A DNA stretch of 64,000 nt. It comes from Blastobasis lacticolella. Taxonomy: Eukaryota > Arthropoda > Insecta > Lepidoptera > Blastobasidae. This document shows positions 39,715 through 52,489 of this stretch, piece after piece. Every line of letters starts with the position of its first letter. The first letter of the stretch is position 1. Location of the stretch: assembly GCA_905147135.1 (NCBI GenBank), contig LR990056.1, positions 8,132,001 through 8,196,000 of the forward strand, given 5' to 3'. The position numbers and the translations under genes are program-made. The notes below the pieces were generated by a model. It saw only the letters and a list, made by a program, of their open reading frames with translations. It did not search any database and was not told the DNA's origin.

Positions 39715-39860
39715 GAAGCCGTAAGAAGAGTAGAACAACACCAACCCCTTACACTCGTTGGTTTCGTACAAGGCGACTAACGTTTTCGAGGCAAAAGATC
39801 TAGTCTCCGTTGGCTGGAAAATGGGCAGCAGCGTTTTCCATTGTTATATTATAATACTTC
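39715..39860 (+). repeat. CCCCTTACACTCGTTGG-family repeat, copy 3
   Basis: AGAACAACACCAACCCCTTA, TACAAGGCGACTAACGTTTT and GGAAAATGGGCAGCAGCGTT, as in 20490-20755. Confidence 0.6.
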
Positions 39861-39864
39861 GATC

Positions 39865-41730
39865 TCTGCGTCTGCGTATCATGTGGCAACACCGGAAGCA
39901 TGAGAATTCTGTGACAGAATTCAAATTCTGGCAACAGTGCATCATGGGTATTAAGGAACGTGGCGGAAAATTAAACTAACTTACTGCCATTGTGAATGTG
40001 CAACACTAACGTTTCGGAAATAGACCTTACGCACTCCATTGTGTGTATTATGATCCTGGCGAGTGAACTTGGCGTCAACATTTCGACAGTTAAACCCAAA
40101 GATATTGGTCATCGAGCATAGGTTGAGCTTCGACCTATAGAGAATGTACACTGTCACTCTGTCACAACTCTATACAAATTACTCAATGTCATACAAAAAG
40201 TTAGAACATTAGGTATTCAAGGCCACCTTTGACAGAAGCAGTGGTTATGGAGGGGTATTCGACAACTTATAGCCATCCGTTTTGGACACGTTAAATGTAT
40301 TAAAAAAGGAAACAGAATACCGATTGTGACTTAATAGTAGGCTCTTTCTTTGCCTCTATGTCCAATTTCCTTGGTTCAACCCAATAAATTTTTTAGTTTT
40401 CTTTACTCGAAAGCCAAATGGAGCCAGCTCCATTGCTGTCTCTCACGTGTCTATCAATCATCTATCATAGACCTGTATCTTTGGAAGCGTAACAGCCAGA
40501 TACTTGCATGTTTCACACAATATGTGTTTATTTAATCAAGGGGTACTAATACAAGTAAAGAAGGACGTGAAATTTTTAAGCTCGAACATGTTGGGTATCA
40601 TTGTTTAGATTGTTATGTAGACAAATACTGTATTTTAATTTTAATAAACATGAAATAATGGCGAAATGAGAAACCGCCAAAGTTAGTATTTTTTTTGTAC
40701 CAATGTATTATTTAACTGGCCTTACGTATGTTATTCAAGAGGATTGCCAGTACCTATACCTATGCTATGTGATGGCATCCCTCCATAAATACCATCGTAT
40801 TAGAGAGAAGATCAATTAGAAGGTACTTGGGTCATTCTACTTTTTCGTGGCCATTAATGTATTGGTAGAAAAAAGTATGATGAATACTGAAATGGTGTAT
40901 AAAAAGTATGTTTCTTAATTCTGCCTGAACCAAATTTTCGGAAAATGGTTACCAAAATACATATATTAATATTGATAATTGTAAAAAGATGGTAACGCAG
41001 TGGTAAATGCCTCATTTTCATACAAATTGGGAGACAATCAAGGACCACTGAGTTACCGTGATTAAGAATATTTATAGTGATTATTTATTAAACAAAGCTA
41101 TCGGAATTGTTATCATCTTCCTCAACCAAAAAATAAAAAATCGAATTAATTGCTAAGTTTTCAATAATAAGCATTTTACGAAAAAGTGACGAAAAATTAT
41201 GGTCACGAAATAGTAGAATTGCCCACTTATCAAAATTTACATGTTCATTTTATTGTCTTAGAAGAAAAACATTACTTATAATAAAACTAATATTTTCAAC
41301 ATTTACGCAGATAATACAAAAATGGTTTTAGTACTTAGATCCTTTTGATTTAATAAACTTTACACGTTTTAATTGCTTCTCTTATCCTAAGCGTACCTTA
41401 ATGTTTAGAGATAACTTATATAAGTACCTATCTAATAGTTCACTGTGCGACCGTTAGACAACTTATATTGAATCGTTACTTGAAAATACTCCGCAATTGG
41501 GTGAAATTACATTTTTACAGTTTGGCTGTAAAATAAATAATGTCACTAAAATCGATCAGATTAAACGGGCACCTTTCTTTATGTGTACTAAAATAATATA
41601 TAAAACGCATTGGTTCACGCGAGACCTAACGGGTTTTACAGCCAACTAGCTGTTAAAATTTCAATGCTTAGTTCAGTACGGGTCTATCGTTGATAGTTTA
41701 GTTCTAAGAGCTTTTCGATGGAGTAAAACA
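39865..41730. other. non-coding stretch; nothing recognised
   Basis: AT-rich, with no open frame carrying motifs and no repeat match noted by eye. Confidence 0.35.
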
Positions 41731-41734
41731 TTTT

Positions 41735-41895
41735 TTTTGTATTCGTCAGTCAAACAGGCAAGCGAGCCACCTGATGGAAACTGGTCACCTCCGCCTATGT
41801 ACATCAGCAACCAGGGGCGCTATCAATGCGTTGCCCGCCTCTAAAGAGGCCTTTAATTTACCTACCTCTTGAACGATTCCATGTCATCTTTTCAA
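41735..41895 (+). repeat. GACAAACAGGCAAG-family repeat copy
   Basis: T run, GTCAAACAGGCAAGCGAGCC, ACCTGATGGAAACTGGTCAC, TACATCAGCAACCAGGGG, GCGTTGCCCGCCTCTAAAG and TTGAACGATTCCATGTCAT match 18774-18960 and 58783. Confidence 0.7.
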
Positions 41896-42351
41896 CCCCG
41901 ATGCCAACAAAGAGGTGTTATAAATTTAAAGTTATATCTATGTGGCTTTCTATATGCGTGTCTGCCTGTGGCGTCGTAGCTCCCGAAATGATGGACCGAT
42001 TTGGATGCGGTTTCCTTTATTTGGAAACCAGTTTAATCGAAATGGTTCGTAGCTTTGCTTCATTAGCTCTTTCCTTTACACTTTTAATTAAATCTGTAGT
42101 AATATTAAACTTATTTGTTAATTTCTGGGAAGGGTATGGAACATAAATTAAACTGTGAAATTAACTAATAAATAAATAAATATAAATATTGATAACGTAA
42201 GGTTTTTGAAGACTAAGGCGACTATTTAATTTTTAGATACATTATGTAAGCCACAATAGGTAGATACAACAAAATACGTACGTTAGTATAGATATTCTGT
42301 GATAGTTAATATTTATGGTGTTAAATTTACTAGCGAATATAATAATACATC

Positions 42352-42405
42352 CAAGCTTTGCTTAGTTTGGGGCTAGATGGCGCTTTGCGAATTTCTTCTG
42401 AATTT
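42352..42405 (+). repeat. tail fragment of the tRNA-Gly SINE family
   Basis: CCAAGCTTTGCTTAGTTTGG and GGCTAGATGGCGCTTTGCG match the end of the copies at 18228 and 56443. Confidence 0.55.
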
Positions 42406-43159
42406 TTTACTTTATTTTACTAAATTGGGTTCTTCAACATAATCATTAACAGGCCTAGGATTTAAGCCAAATGCAAATGGCTTTTAATGTTTTTAGAATA
42501 CTGAAATTTGTAATTAATTACAAAATAGATAGGATAAAGTGATTATGATAACCTATAATTAAATTCGGTAATGGGACATGAGAGATATCTATACATAGTA
42601 TACAACAAAGTCGTTTCCCGCCGTCTGTCCCAATGTACATGTATTTATTTATTTATTTTTACAGCAATGTACATTGTATGTCTATGTACGCTTAGATTAT
42701 TTTAAACTACGCAACTGGTTTTAATGCGGTTTTCACAATAGATAGAGTGATTCAAGAGGAAGATTTAAAAGCAAGAAAAAAGGTTTGGAAGGGGTAAAGT
42801 GGAGGTACATGAACGATGTCGCGTCGGGTCCACTAGTTAGTTAGAAATCGATAGTTTGCTTTTATAGCGTTATGGAGACTGCCAAGTTGATATTGTACCA
42901 AATAAATAAATAAAACTCTACAATGTTCTACCCTTTTCCGTTGAGGCCTCTTGGCTAAAAGGCTTAACCCCAGGGCCTGTTTTGCCGGCCTGTTTTGCCG
43001 GCAGAGTTTCGTATGCAGTAACAAAATGCTCTCACTACACGACCGAGAGAAAACGAAATATTCAGTGTATGTAATTCTTTTTAACCAAAGTAAAACCAAC
43101 TCGTAAAACCTTTATAAATACCTTTTTACATACCCTACCGTTTTAATTCCCGTCTAAAT

Positions 43160-43300
43160 TTCTGTAAAGGTTGCCTGGAAGAGATCGCTTGTAGCGGCTT
43201 TATGGCCGCCTTTGCTCAAATGTGTTCTTTGTTACTGTAACTGATTGGTAGTATTATGTTTTATGAGTAATAAAGTGTTTATCTATCTATCTATCAGACC
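43160..43300 (+). repeat. 3'-end repeat with AATAAA and (TATC)n tail, copy 2
   Basis: AAAGGTTGCCTGGAAGAGATC, TATGGCCGCCTTTGCTC, GAGTAATAAAGTG then (TATC)n at 43279-43298. Confidence 0.65.
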
Positions 43301-43477
43301 CTACAGAAAAACGTCAGTAACCCTTCTTTTTGGACGGGTATTAAAAATAAAACCACCTGCAAAAACCTTTAAATAAAACATATTAATCAACATAGCTAAT
43401 TTATTTTTGGAGTCAGTGCTAATAGATAAAGGTTATTATCTGTTTTTAGGAGCCGGGTATGTAAGGGATTAAAAAAA

Positions 43478-43735
43478 AATTAAGCGAGAGATACCGGGTT
43501 CAAATCCGACTGCGGGATTTATCAATGATTTTTTCGGAGTTATGTACATTAGTTGAATACTAACTGATGCTCTTCCGTTGAGGGAAAATATCGTGATGAA
43601 ATTTGCACCGTGTGCAACAATGTGTATAACAATGATCCAATCTTGTCAGGTTCCCCTGGTTTGCGGAGGTCAGATGGCAATCGCTCTACTCTATCGTAAT
43701 TAGCTGATCTACCAAATCCTGGATTATCAAATATA
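43478..43735 (+). repeat. SINE family 1 copy, 5'-truncated
   Basis: GAGATACCGGGTTCAAATCC (B-box region), GTTATGTACATTAGTTGAA, ATCGTGATGAAATTTGCACC and GATCCAATCTTGTCAGGTTC, ending near CCAAATCCTGGATTATC. Confidence 0.7.
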
Positions 43736-44294
43736 TTTGGGTGAAATAAAAAACGGCAAAATCACATATGTAAACCCCTATTAGGTACTATACCGATAAC
43801 AAAGCGTGTCACTTAAATAATTTTTAACATCACCTTTCCTTATGAAAACATACCACTATCACTACAACACAACAACCAGGGCTGAAATGTTACACCATGG
43901 CCATTGAAAAATGTAGCGCACTGCACAGTAACCTCATTCCTAAGGGGGACGGGGTCACATGAAACTGTAAGATCCCTGCAGTGCTTGACAGTGAGCCTAC
44001 ATTTGCATAAGGCTTGGATTATACACACTGCACACAGAGATAACCCGTGAACACGCATGTCATATGCACAGTTTCCGGAAGGTGATGCACTTCTGTGGAT
44101 CGTTATTGCTTTATTGGCTCGAATAGTCGTCTGATGTTTGGAAACTGTTATTATTATTCAAGATCTGTGTATGCAAGATATGTTCTGTAGATGTCTTTAA
44201 AGACGAATGTCTTCCATTAGCTTCACATGATTGATGGTGATAGGACAAAGCGAGTGACGACGTTTAGAATATTGATGTAGGTGCTGTTGTGTCG

Positions 44295-44430
44295 CAGGAA
44301 TGATTATTATTTGTCGCCTTTGCGATAAGGCCGCCTTTGCGCGCATATAAATTGTTTTTCGTATTTCTTGTTATGTATATTTTTTTTGTGTGTGCAATAA
44401 AGAGTTTTTACTTACTTACTTACTTACTAT
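44295..44430 (+). repeat. 3'-end repeat with GCAATAAA and (TTAC)n tail
   Basis: GATAAGGCCGCCTTTGCGC, TGTGTGCAATAAAGAG and (TTAC)n at 44408-44428. Shares the body with 35395 but has a different tetranucleotide tail. Confidence 0.6.
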
Positions 44431-45690
44431 TTTATTAAACCCTAGAAATATATTCTTCGTTCCATTGATGCATGGATTTTCGTATTGGAATGTATATTCC
44501 GTATAGATCCGTATGAATGCGCGTACAAACCGTAGTATAAAGTCTAAACAGGGTAGGTTGAGTTCCTGTCACTTGTACGTACGTTTGCATTTTTAAATAT
44601 ACTGAAAAAAATCGTTTGAAAGACACCAATCGATAATTGAAATGTCGTCCATTGCATGCTCAATTATTTTGAATAATTTTTCTCATACATTTTTAACCGA
44701 ATAAATTTAAATAAGGTAGGCTGTCTGCTCGTTTGTCACCGCGTAGTGTGAAAAAATTACGATATAGGTAAGTCAGATACTGACCACAGTTAAAATATAC
44801 ATCCATATGAAAACACGCTGTATTTAATTCAGGCGTCAAAAGAGAGAGTCAAAGGGACTCGTGTCAACCCAAACCCTTTGTGACCAAAATTAGCCTTTTG
44901 CCCGCATCGTTGCGCAACTATTCCAACCGGTATAAACAAAACAATTGGAACACTACACTTGACTGGCGAATATTCGTCCATTTTTTGTGATCGGAGCGTG
45001 AGATATAGTTTTGAATGGGTCATTTCTTTATAATTTGTATTCGATTCGATATTTAGTTGTAAATATCAATAAATCAATCAAATGTTTATTCGTAAAAAAT
45101 ATTTGGGTTACATGGTTTAGGTCTTTTTAAGTAGGTTAAATTTTTGTTCATGCCAAAATTGGCCATTAGCGGCATACAAATATAGTCTCGGCATTAGTGC
45201 TTAAATTACTAGATTTGAAGTCGCTACAAAAATAATTAATAAATTAGCTACAATAATTTAATATAAACAATAATACTGCTAATATAAGATATAATGTCAA
45301 TTTGGGCCATGCGTCAGAAACTCATTTACACTATAGAAACAACGGTCAGTTAGCCAAGAGTGTAACTCTCGCTTGAACATCGATCCATTTAAAGCACGTA
45401 ACCTAGCTTATTAAAAATCCGTGTCGCCATTATATAGCTATTCTTGTGAGCTAAGGTTAGCTTGTTTTGAGGAACCAACAAAATATTTTCAGGCCTTTGT
45501 CTCAGTCGCTGAAACGTAACTCTTAACTCAAAAAAATTTTAATTATGTTTACCGAACACTGCTATCTGCTAAATATAATAATATAGACAAGGTACCGTTA
45601 ATATTTTAAATTTTTTAAATGATGGTCGACATGAATTCATATATCCCGCTGCATACAATGCTCTAATGCACTTTTTCTGAAGTTTAAGTA

Positions 45691-46600
45691 TCAAGTCGCT
45701 GTAGTGTTACCCCACAACATCAAATAATATCGTATAACCGACCCCACGTAAGCATGATAGGCCTCCAGTGCCACTTCCAGAGATACGGTTTCTCTTAATC
45801 TACGAAACGCAAAGACAAATCTACTCAATCTATCGCAAACTTGTTTTATATGCTCTTTCCAGTTGCAATGTTCATCAATCGTTATGCCTAAAAAATTTGT
45901 CGATGTGACTTGTCGAATATCATGACCTTCGTAATTTATCCTTAGATTCTCTATTGACGTTTTGTATGTGCGAAATCTCATAACCATAGTCTTATCTAGG
46001 TTAACTTTTAGGTTATTATGTGTTAGCCATTCAACCACCCTTTGCATTGTATACTCAATTTCTTTCTGTAATTGCGATACGTTAGCGCCCTCTATCACAA
46101 TGGTAATATCATCAGCAAATAGGATGGTTAGATGTTTGATAATTTTAGGAAGATTATTTATGTAGATGATAAATAAAATTGGACCCAATAAACTCCCTCG
46201 AGGTACTCCACAATTTTTATTCTTGAATTCTGATCTATGCGCTACTTTAACATATGAATTATTGATTTTATCAAGTTTTGAAATTTCCACGCATTGCTTT
46301 CTATCTCTGAGATAGCTAGCGAACCAACTCTTAGCTTATTCCTCTAACCCCACAGTCCTCAAGTATTAACATCAATTTACTGTGATCTACACAATCAAAT
46401 GCTTTACTCAAATCAAGATATAGCGCTATAACCTGTTTATGTAGGTTATGGTTTTCTGTAACTTTTTTTATTAAAGTGAATATGGTCAGCGCTGTATTTT
46501 TGCTTTTAACAAATTCATTCTGTTCAGGACGTATTATGTTGTATTTATTTACGAAACTAGGTAATCGAGTATGAACCACCCTTTAAAATACCTTGGCAAA
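45691..46600 (-). pseudogene. element H reverse transcriptase remnants
   Basis: 46579-46331 reads SFVNKYNIIRPEQNEFVKSK then [15 protein letters not shown]. After a short disruption, 46290-45691 reads NCGVPRGSLLGPILFIIYIN, the catalytic LFADDITIV, NNLKVNLDKTMVMRF, TNFLGITIDEHCNWKEHI and IRYYLMLWGN. All core motifs are recognisable but spread over two frames. Confidence 0.75.
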
Positions 46601-47867
46601 TACGGAAATTGCATTGCTTGCATTCTTGTGTAAGTCAGTTGTTGTAAATTATTATGTCGGAAAATATTATTATTAATGCCAATAAAAAAGTTATTAAAAA
46701 TATTAGCAATGTCATTAGGGTTTGAAATTGAATTTTCGTTATAGTTTATTTCGTCAAATTCTGTTACAAGAAGTTTATCATTAAAACAGTAGAGTTTACA
46801 ATATTCCATACGGGTTTTGGTTTGTTTTTTGCTTTTGTTATATATCTTGTATTTCCGCTTTTGACGCTTTTGACAATGCAACATACATCGTCGCAAGATT
46901 TTTGCATATATTTTATTATTATGTGCATGTCATAATTTTTCATGCAGTGTTGGAATTTTCTAATATTATCTAAGCTAAAGTCTCTCCTCTCCTCGTACCA
47001 TTGTGTGACCATTCCCTTGATTTTTATTTTGAACTCTACTACTTGACCTGTATGATCTGAGAGTCCCAGTTCACATACAGAGGATTTAATTGATTTAATG
47101 TTGCTCGCTATGTGATCGATACACGCATATTGTCTCGTAGGCGTCGTTATGTGTACAGTCATGTCAAATGTATTTCATAATTGTGTCAACTGCACGGAAT
47201 GCATATTTATTTTTATAGTATTTATATTTAAATCGCCTACTAGTATTATTCGTTTCTTTGTTTTGCCAGTTAAGCTCAGTAACAGTGCTTCCAGATTACG
47301 GTAAAATACGCTTATATCTGAGTTAGATGTACGATAGACACACACTATGATAACATTGTTATTTAGTTAGTGGATACCACAGCATTCAAAGCCTTTGTAC
47401 ACGGCATATTCCTCGGCAATACTCAACACACTAAATGGAATATCCTACCTAACTAATATACAAGACCCACCTCTATTCACGTCTGGTCTACACTATGACG
47501 CTGCCAGCTTAAAGCTTCTCTAAGAAGGTCTCGCTGGTACAAATAACGCGTATCTCTTCCCTGAAATTCTTGTAATACCATGTCCAAGGTATCCAGTTTA
47601 TTTAACAGCCCCGAAATTTTCTGGTGAAATATACGTTAACTGCTAAGCGATGTCTGAGTCCGATTGGACACGAAAAAGCTTTCTACCGCCTAACTCTAGT
47701 TGATTTTGTGGCGTATTTTAATGTATAGTGTCTTTCACTTCGATTTTTTTCAATATTGGAAAATAAAAGGGGACGATCCCTTTAATATTATTATTGGAAA
47801 GCGGCTTTTTTTTAACATTGGTTTTAGCTGAGCGGCTACGGACAATGGCTGAAATTTCCTTTAGAAA

Positions 47868-49010
47868 TTATAATTTGTAAGCAGGATAATCCAATGCCAC
47901 GTTTATCTTTTGGCAAGATAGAGTTGCAAAACTAGTATGCTCTATATTTGACACTGAGCCCAGATCGACAAATGTACAATTAGTAAAATTTCTTGTATAG
48001 AATTTTAGATTGTTATTTAACATGTTAACATTTAAATATTTGTTGCTATTGACCGGTAGAACAAAAACATTTGTATTGGATAGTTCATTCAAGGCCACGC
48101 ACACATTTGAAAATAATTTAATATTCACATAATGATTTCCAGTACAAATTATTACACAGTCTTCAGATTATACATCTTGCATCACAATATTTTAGTATTT
48201 TGGTCGACGGGGCGTTCGGCTTAATTAGTGCAAAGGGAAAGTAAATATCGTTCCAGGTATTTTTCCTTGCCTCTAGTAATGCAATCGATAGATCAAAGGC
48301 CTCCTCATCTCCAATTATAATTATTTTTCGTCGATTTTTAGTAGGCGGCATATGTTGGACTAATAACTTAGCACCGGGCACGGTACTGCTGTCCTCATTA
48401 CTTGATTGTCGTGAGACCTAGAATCATTACCTACAAAGATTATGTGACTTGCTCGTACCACTGCTGTATTGGATTTCTTTAGATGAGACTGCATGTGCTG
48501 AAACATTATAGTCCAGGTTTGAATAGTCCATCAATTCTCTTTTCTTGTCCATCCTCTTGAATTATTTATGTGACGATAATGGTGTAGATATACATGGTGT
48601 GTTATATTTACTTGAGTTTAAATTATCTTATTATTATCTTTGCTATCACTCTCAGAAGACAACGACTGAAACGAGTTGCCCGTTGGTATATTAATTTCAT
48701 ACTTGTCTATGTTACAATCAGAAATCATTCCAGACCCTGACTCAGGTGTTGCTAATGGTTCTACCAAAGAGGTTGCCCCATTCGGTCATAAGACGACCAC
48801 CTCAGGTGTAAAAGATATAGGTGGCATTTTATCGATCATACATTTTCCATCATCACAAGTATTTCCCTTTATATTTTTAATTGCGCTTTCAATACTGATA
48901 TCGTCTTGTGTTTTTAACTTTTTTGTTTTGCAATTTACACATTTCCAACTTGCCTTCCGCTGTGGCGACATTCAGAAATATCTTTTCTCGGTATTCGTGC
49001 AATCTAAATC
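47868..49010 (-). pseudogene. element H ORF1 remnants (Cys-rich finger + SGNH hydrolase-like domain)
   Basis: 48971-48786 reads SPQRKASWKCVNCKTKK, a Cys-x2-Cys finger. 48381-48163 reads KNRRKIIIIGDEEAFDLSIA and WNDIYFPFALIKPNAPSTKI. 48128-47868 reads NIKLFSNVCVALNELSNTNV then VLPVNSNKYLNVNMLN. The IIIGDE… / NVFVLPV pattern resembles the strand-loop order of the SGNH-esterase fold of CR1-type ORF1 proteins. The catalytic Ser position appears replaced. Homology is by eye. Confidence 0.5.
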
Positions 49011-49064
49011 ATAAGTTTTCTTACTCATACTGACAGACAGACGACATTCTTTTTACTTATTTGT

Positions 49065-49235
49065 TCCGAGCTCAGGGGGCGATGCGGGTAGTGCGTGCGG
49101 GTGTGAGCGCCGGCGGGCTGGCTGGGGCCGGGCGCGCGCCGCACATGATTCTTCGGTGCCCGGTGTCTCGCCGCAGTAAGCCCTCGTACGCGCTGATCGG
49201 TCTGCATGCGTCGCCCACTACCTGGATGAGCTCGC
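49065..49235. other. GC-rich island at the 5' end of element H
   Basis: GGCGATGCGGGTAGTGCGTG, GCGCCGGCGGGCTGGC and CGGGCGCGCGCCGC make this the most GC-rich stretch in the window. It abuts H's ORF1 on the 5' side, so it could be the element's internal promoter or 5' UTR, or an older host CpG-rich piece. Confidence 0.35.
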
Positions 49236-49239
49236 TTAA

Positions 49240-49450
49240 CTTCCTTTTGTTTTTCCGTTAGATTTTTGACTTTTGAAAAGAGATTAATTAACGTAATCGC
49301 AGTTCCGATGCTATGTGTATTGTGTATTGTTTACTGTCTGTAATTATATGTGTATTGTGAACTTGTGATGTGGTGTCCTGAGACAATAAATGTATTTCAT
49401 TTCATTTCATTTTAATCGTAATGCAATAAATACTTTTTCATTTTCATTTT
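49240..49450 (+). mobile_element. LINE 3' UTR end with (TTTCA)n tail
   Basis: GTGATGTGGTGTCCTGAGAC, AATAAATGTATTTCATTTC and a (TTTCA)n tract at 49395-49415 are a typical LINE end. No coding part is attached, so it is heavily 5'-truncated. Confidence 0.5.
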
Positions 49451-50499
49451 CATTTCTTACAGTTTGAGCATACAAGAAACTTTTGTGTCTTTATAACTCA
49501 TGTTAGTATCGCCCTCTTACCTTTTCTAATTTGTAGTATTGTAGCCACTAAATACCATTAACTATTATTAATCTCGTAGTTCCGCTATTCGACGTTAGAT
49601 GGCTCTCGTAAATAGTTTTTTTTAGATTTCCGCTAGATGTCTCTTAAATATAATCCAGAAGGCAACGAAAAGTTAAAATCGGTAGTTAGATGGCGGTAGC
49701 AATTCGTCTTCTCAGTTTTCCGCTAGGTGTCGCTTTTAGTTTGGAATGTGTGTAATGTGACGTATGGGTTGGTGTTTATATTATAATGTCAACTCACCTG
49801 TGTTCAAAATTAATTTCTGACGGTGTCACTTTTAGTAAACATAACTACTTTTATGAACAATCATAATCATGAGAAAAAACAGAGTAATAGGATCACAGAC
49901 TAAATGAAATATTTTAATTCACGTAAAGAAAATTTTTTACAATGAAACTAGAGTAACTCCCTTCATGCACAAAACCAAATTACCCCCAAAACAACATAAA
50001 CCTTCACGCCACATAGACGAGGCGACGTTGGTAACAAAGTTGAATTACTCGGGGACAAACAATTATATTACGGTGCAGATTAAAATAAATATGCCCGCGA
50101 TGTCACTGTGGGAGAAGTTACCAAACATGTTATGAAACCCTCTGAAGCCCCCATCTTAACCCCCCTTGCCCCCTTTAACTACACGCCCCAAACAAGAGCA
50201 GTTATCACGTAGTCGAACGTACTGTAACTTCTAGTGTCAACTCATTACGCCGACAAATGTCATACAATGGTCTCGTGCTCGTGGCCTGTAGATGTGGAGC
50301 GCGCTTTCTCATATTTCATAAGAGATTGTTGGTCTACTTCACCGAAAGCTTTGTAGGTTTCATCTCTGTACCGCGAGGGAGTTTTTTGATGAAATAATGA
50401 TGTGCACTAATTCCTATCACGTTCTGTTCATTCAGAGCATAAAAAGATTTATATAATACTTTTTAAAAAGTGCGTTTGTTATTTGCTGTAAAATTTTTA

Positions 50500-50585
50500 A
50501 TGAATCTCGCTAATTAAGCTCGCTTTTGTGCATTGTTTTATATTAATATGTATATTTTTTGTGCAATAAAGAGTATATATATGAA
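50500..50585 (+). repeat. GTGCAATAAAGAG 3'-end repeat fragment
   Basis: TATGTATATTTTTTGTGCAA / TAAAGAGTATATATATG resembles the end of 44295-44430. Confidence 0.45.
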
Positions 50586-50754
50586 TATAATGTAGAACGA
50601 ATACGCCGACGTCATGACCAAATTTAATTAAAGGAGAATTTTTCATCTCTAGGTAATTTAGGATAAGTTTTGTAGTTAGGGTAAGGTTGTAACTTTTTTA
50701 ATTATTATATTGATTAGATAATATATTTTTTTATGTTATTTTAACCGGAACACA

Positions 50755-50870
50755 AAATGCAAATATTGTTGCTTGGCAGCAGAAACAGATAAGGCGGTGG
50801 TACTCACCCAAGCGAACTCCTCAGGCTTGACAGAGTCCTACCACCTGATAAAATGTGTGATTTAATACCA
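50755..50870 (+). repeat. CAGAAACAGATAAGGCGGTG-family repeat, copy 2
   Basis: Same blocks as 22955-23050, followed by GCGAACTCCTCAGGCTTGAC. Confidence 0.45.
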
Positions 50871-50879
50871 TTATTAAAT

Positions 50880-52055
50880 CTTACATTTTGAACAAAAATT
50901 GAACGAAAATTATTTTCGTAATGTTTGTTCGCGTATAATGTATCTTTTATAAAAATGTGAAGTTTAAGATCTTACCATAACCGATTGACTTTAAAAAGAG
51001 ATCTCCGTTCTTCATGGCTACAATAAATAAATAGTGATGTTTCTAGTCAGGTGAAATGACTCCTGTTGTATAGAGATGGATGGGTGGTAACAAACGAATT
51101 TACGAATTATACAAGAAGAGGTCAAATCGTTGGTATCTTCAGGTAAGCAGGCTATTAAATCGTTTATTCAGTAAATCTTAACTAATGTCTACTAATATTA
51201 TAAATGGGAATGAAGTTTCCCTGAAGACTACAACATGGAGAGACAAGAACCGGTTGAAAAGGTTTTTACGGGTCGGCAGCGTATGGATGATGCAATATGC
51301 AAGCGCCCTGATATTGCAAACGTCCATAGGTTGCGGTGTCTGCTTACCGTCAGGCAGGCCGTAAGCTTGTTGTCCCCCTTAATGGTATAAATAATACGAA
51401 AGGAATTATATCTCTCTGTTACGCTTTCACAGCTAAGAGATCTATCAGACAGAAGCGGCCACGCATTCAGGCGTGCCACGTTTGCAATCTGCGTTCGCTT
51501 TATTGTATTACGTTACACAGACTTACTCCACAACATACGGAGCAGGCATTCTGACCGCGTCGGCCTGCGAACCGGAATACTGCTCGAACGCAGAACGGCC
51601 ACGCAAAGGCCTGACCGCTTCCTGTCTGATTGATCCCTAAACAACTGCATCGACTTTGATTAAGTTTAGCACCGGAGGATAGACAAAGGCTAGTTTGTAT
51701 TCCCTTCCACTCGCGCGATATAATGTGTAGTCCACACGGGTGGAGCCACGCGCAGAAAGGTAGTATAAAGTAACTCTGTCGTTGACCGTTTCACGGCTGA
51801 ACGACTAAACCGATTTTGACTAAACTTCGTAAAAAGTGTAGTCCAAAAAGAGGAGTCGCGGACGGTCAGCTAGTGGAAAACAAAATGTTTTCTTCACTTC
51901 TAGATGGAGATGCTCGAATAAAGACTAGAAGAGGCACCACGAGAAGTTCCTTATAAAATAGATCATCGATTTGGTGATGTAGTGATAGTTCCTTCAGGGA
52001 CGCCTTTTACTAATAGTTGGCGAACTTCAGGCTGTTAAAGATTGCAAAGAGTCCA
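50880..52055. other. repeat-derived non-coding stretch
   Basis: No gene. 51255-51370 (GCGCCCTGATATTGCAAACG, CTTACCGTCAGGCAGGCCG) looks like an inverted, diverged lepidopteran 3'-end repeat. The rest is unassigned. Confidence 0.35.
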
Positions 52056-52059
52056 TGTA

Positions 52060-52145
52060 ATTAAAAAACGGTAGGTACAGCTTTGGCTTTGGCCTACGCC
52101 CAGCAGTGGGTGTCTTCCGGCTGATATGATGATGATGATGATGAC
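52060..52145 (+). mobile_element. RTE LINE 3' terminus
   Basis: GGCCTACGCCCAGCAGTGGG, TGTCTTCCGGCTGATATG and a (ATG)n tail are the reverse complement of 62604-62660. Confidence 0.7.
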
Positions 52146-52299
52146 AAAGTATATAGTATCCTTTTTCTTTTCAACTTCTGACATTTTCAACTAAACGCAA
52201 ACGCAGCCGTAAGTCGCCATGCCGTCTCTATCTTATCATTTAGTGAAAAAGAAAGATGACATGCTAGTTTTGACTACGGCCTTGTTTGTTTAGAATAAG

Positions 52300-52480
52300 G
52301 CCCCGGGTTTTTTTTTTCTTCCTTATCACCAGGTGAGTGACGACGTATAGCCTCTCATCTGGTGGTAGTGACGATGCGTTGTCTAGGACGTCTAGGACCA
52401 ACCTATTCACTCTGGCCTTGAAGGCGTCTAGATATAAATGATCTGGAACACGCTCGCGGGTGTAGGCATCGCTAAACACG
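52300..52480 (-). mobile_element. LINE 3'-end fragment (FKARVNR C-terminus)
   Basis: Minus strand reads [18 protein letters not shown], then CCACCAGATGAGAGGCTATA. Same tail as 4765-5265, diverged. Confidence 0.6.
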
Positions 52481-52489
52481 GGCTCCTTT

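Larger units (their letters stand above)
45064..49060 (-). mobile_element. element H: decayed CR1-like LINE with zinc-finger/SGNH-type ORF1
   Basis: The minus-strand order is: GC-rich leader near 49060, ORF1 remnants (49010-47868), AP-endonuclease remnants (GDLNIN near 47235, CIDH and SDH near 47110-47050), RT remnants (46580-45691), a decayed C-terminus (RLRQRPENILLVPQNKLT near 45500) and a 3' UTR. It ends GAATAAAC and a TGATTGATTTATTGA tail at about 45064. Many frameshifts and stops are present. The ORF1 architecture (Cys-rich finger plus esterase-like domain) is the one described for CR1-superfamily LINEs. Confidence 0.72.
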
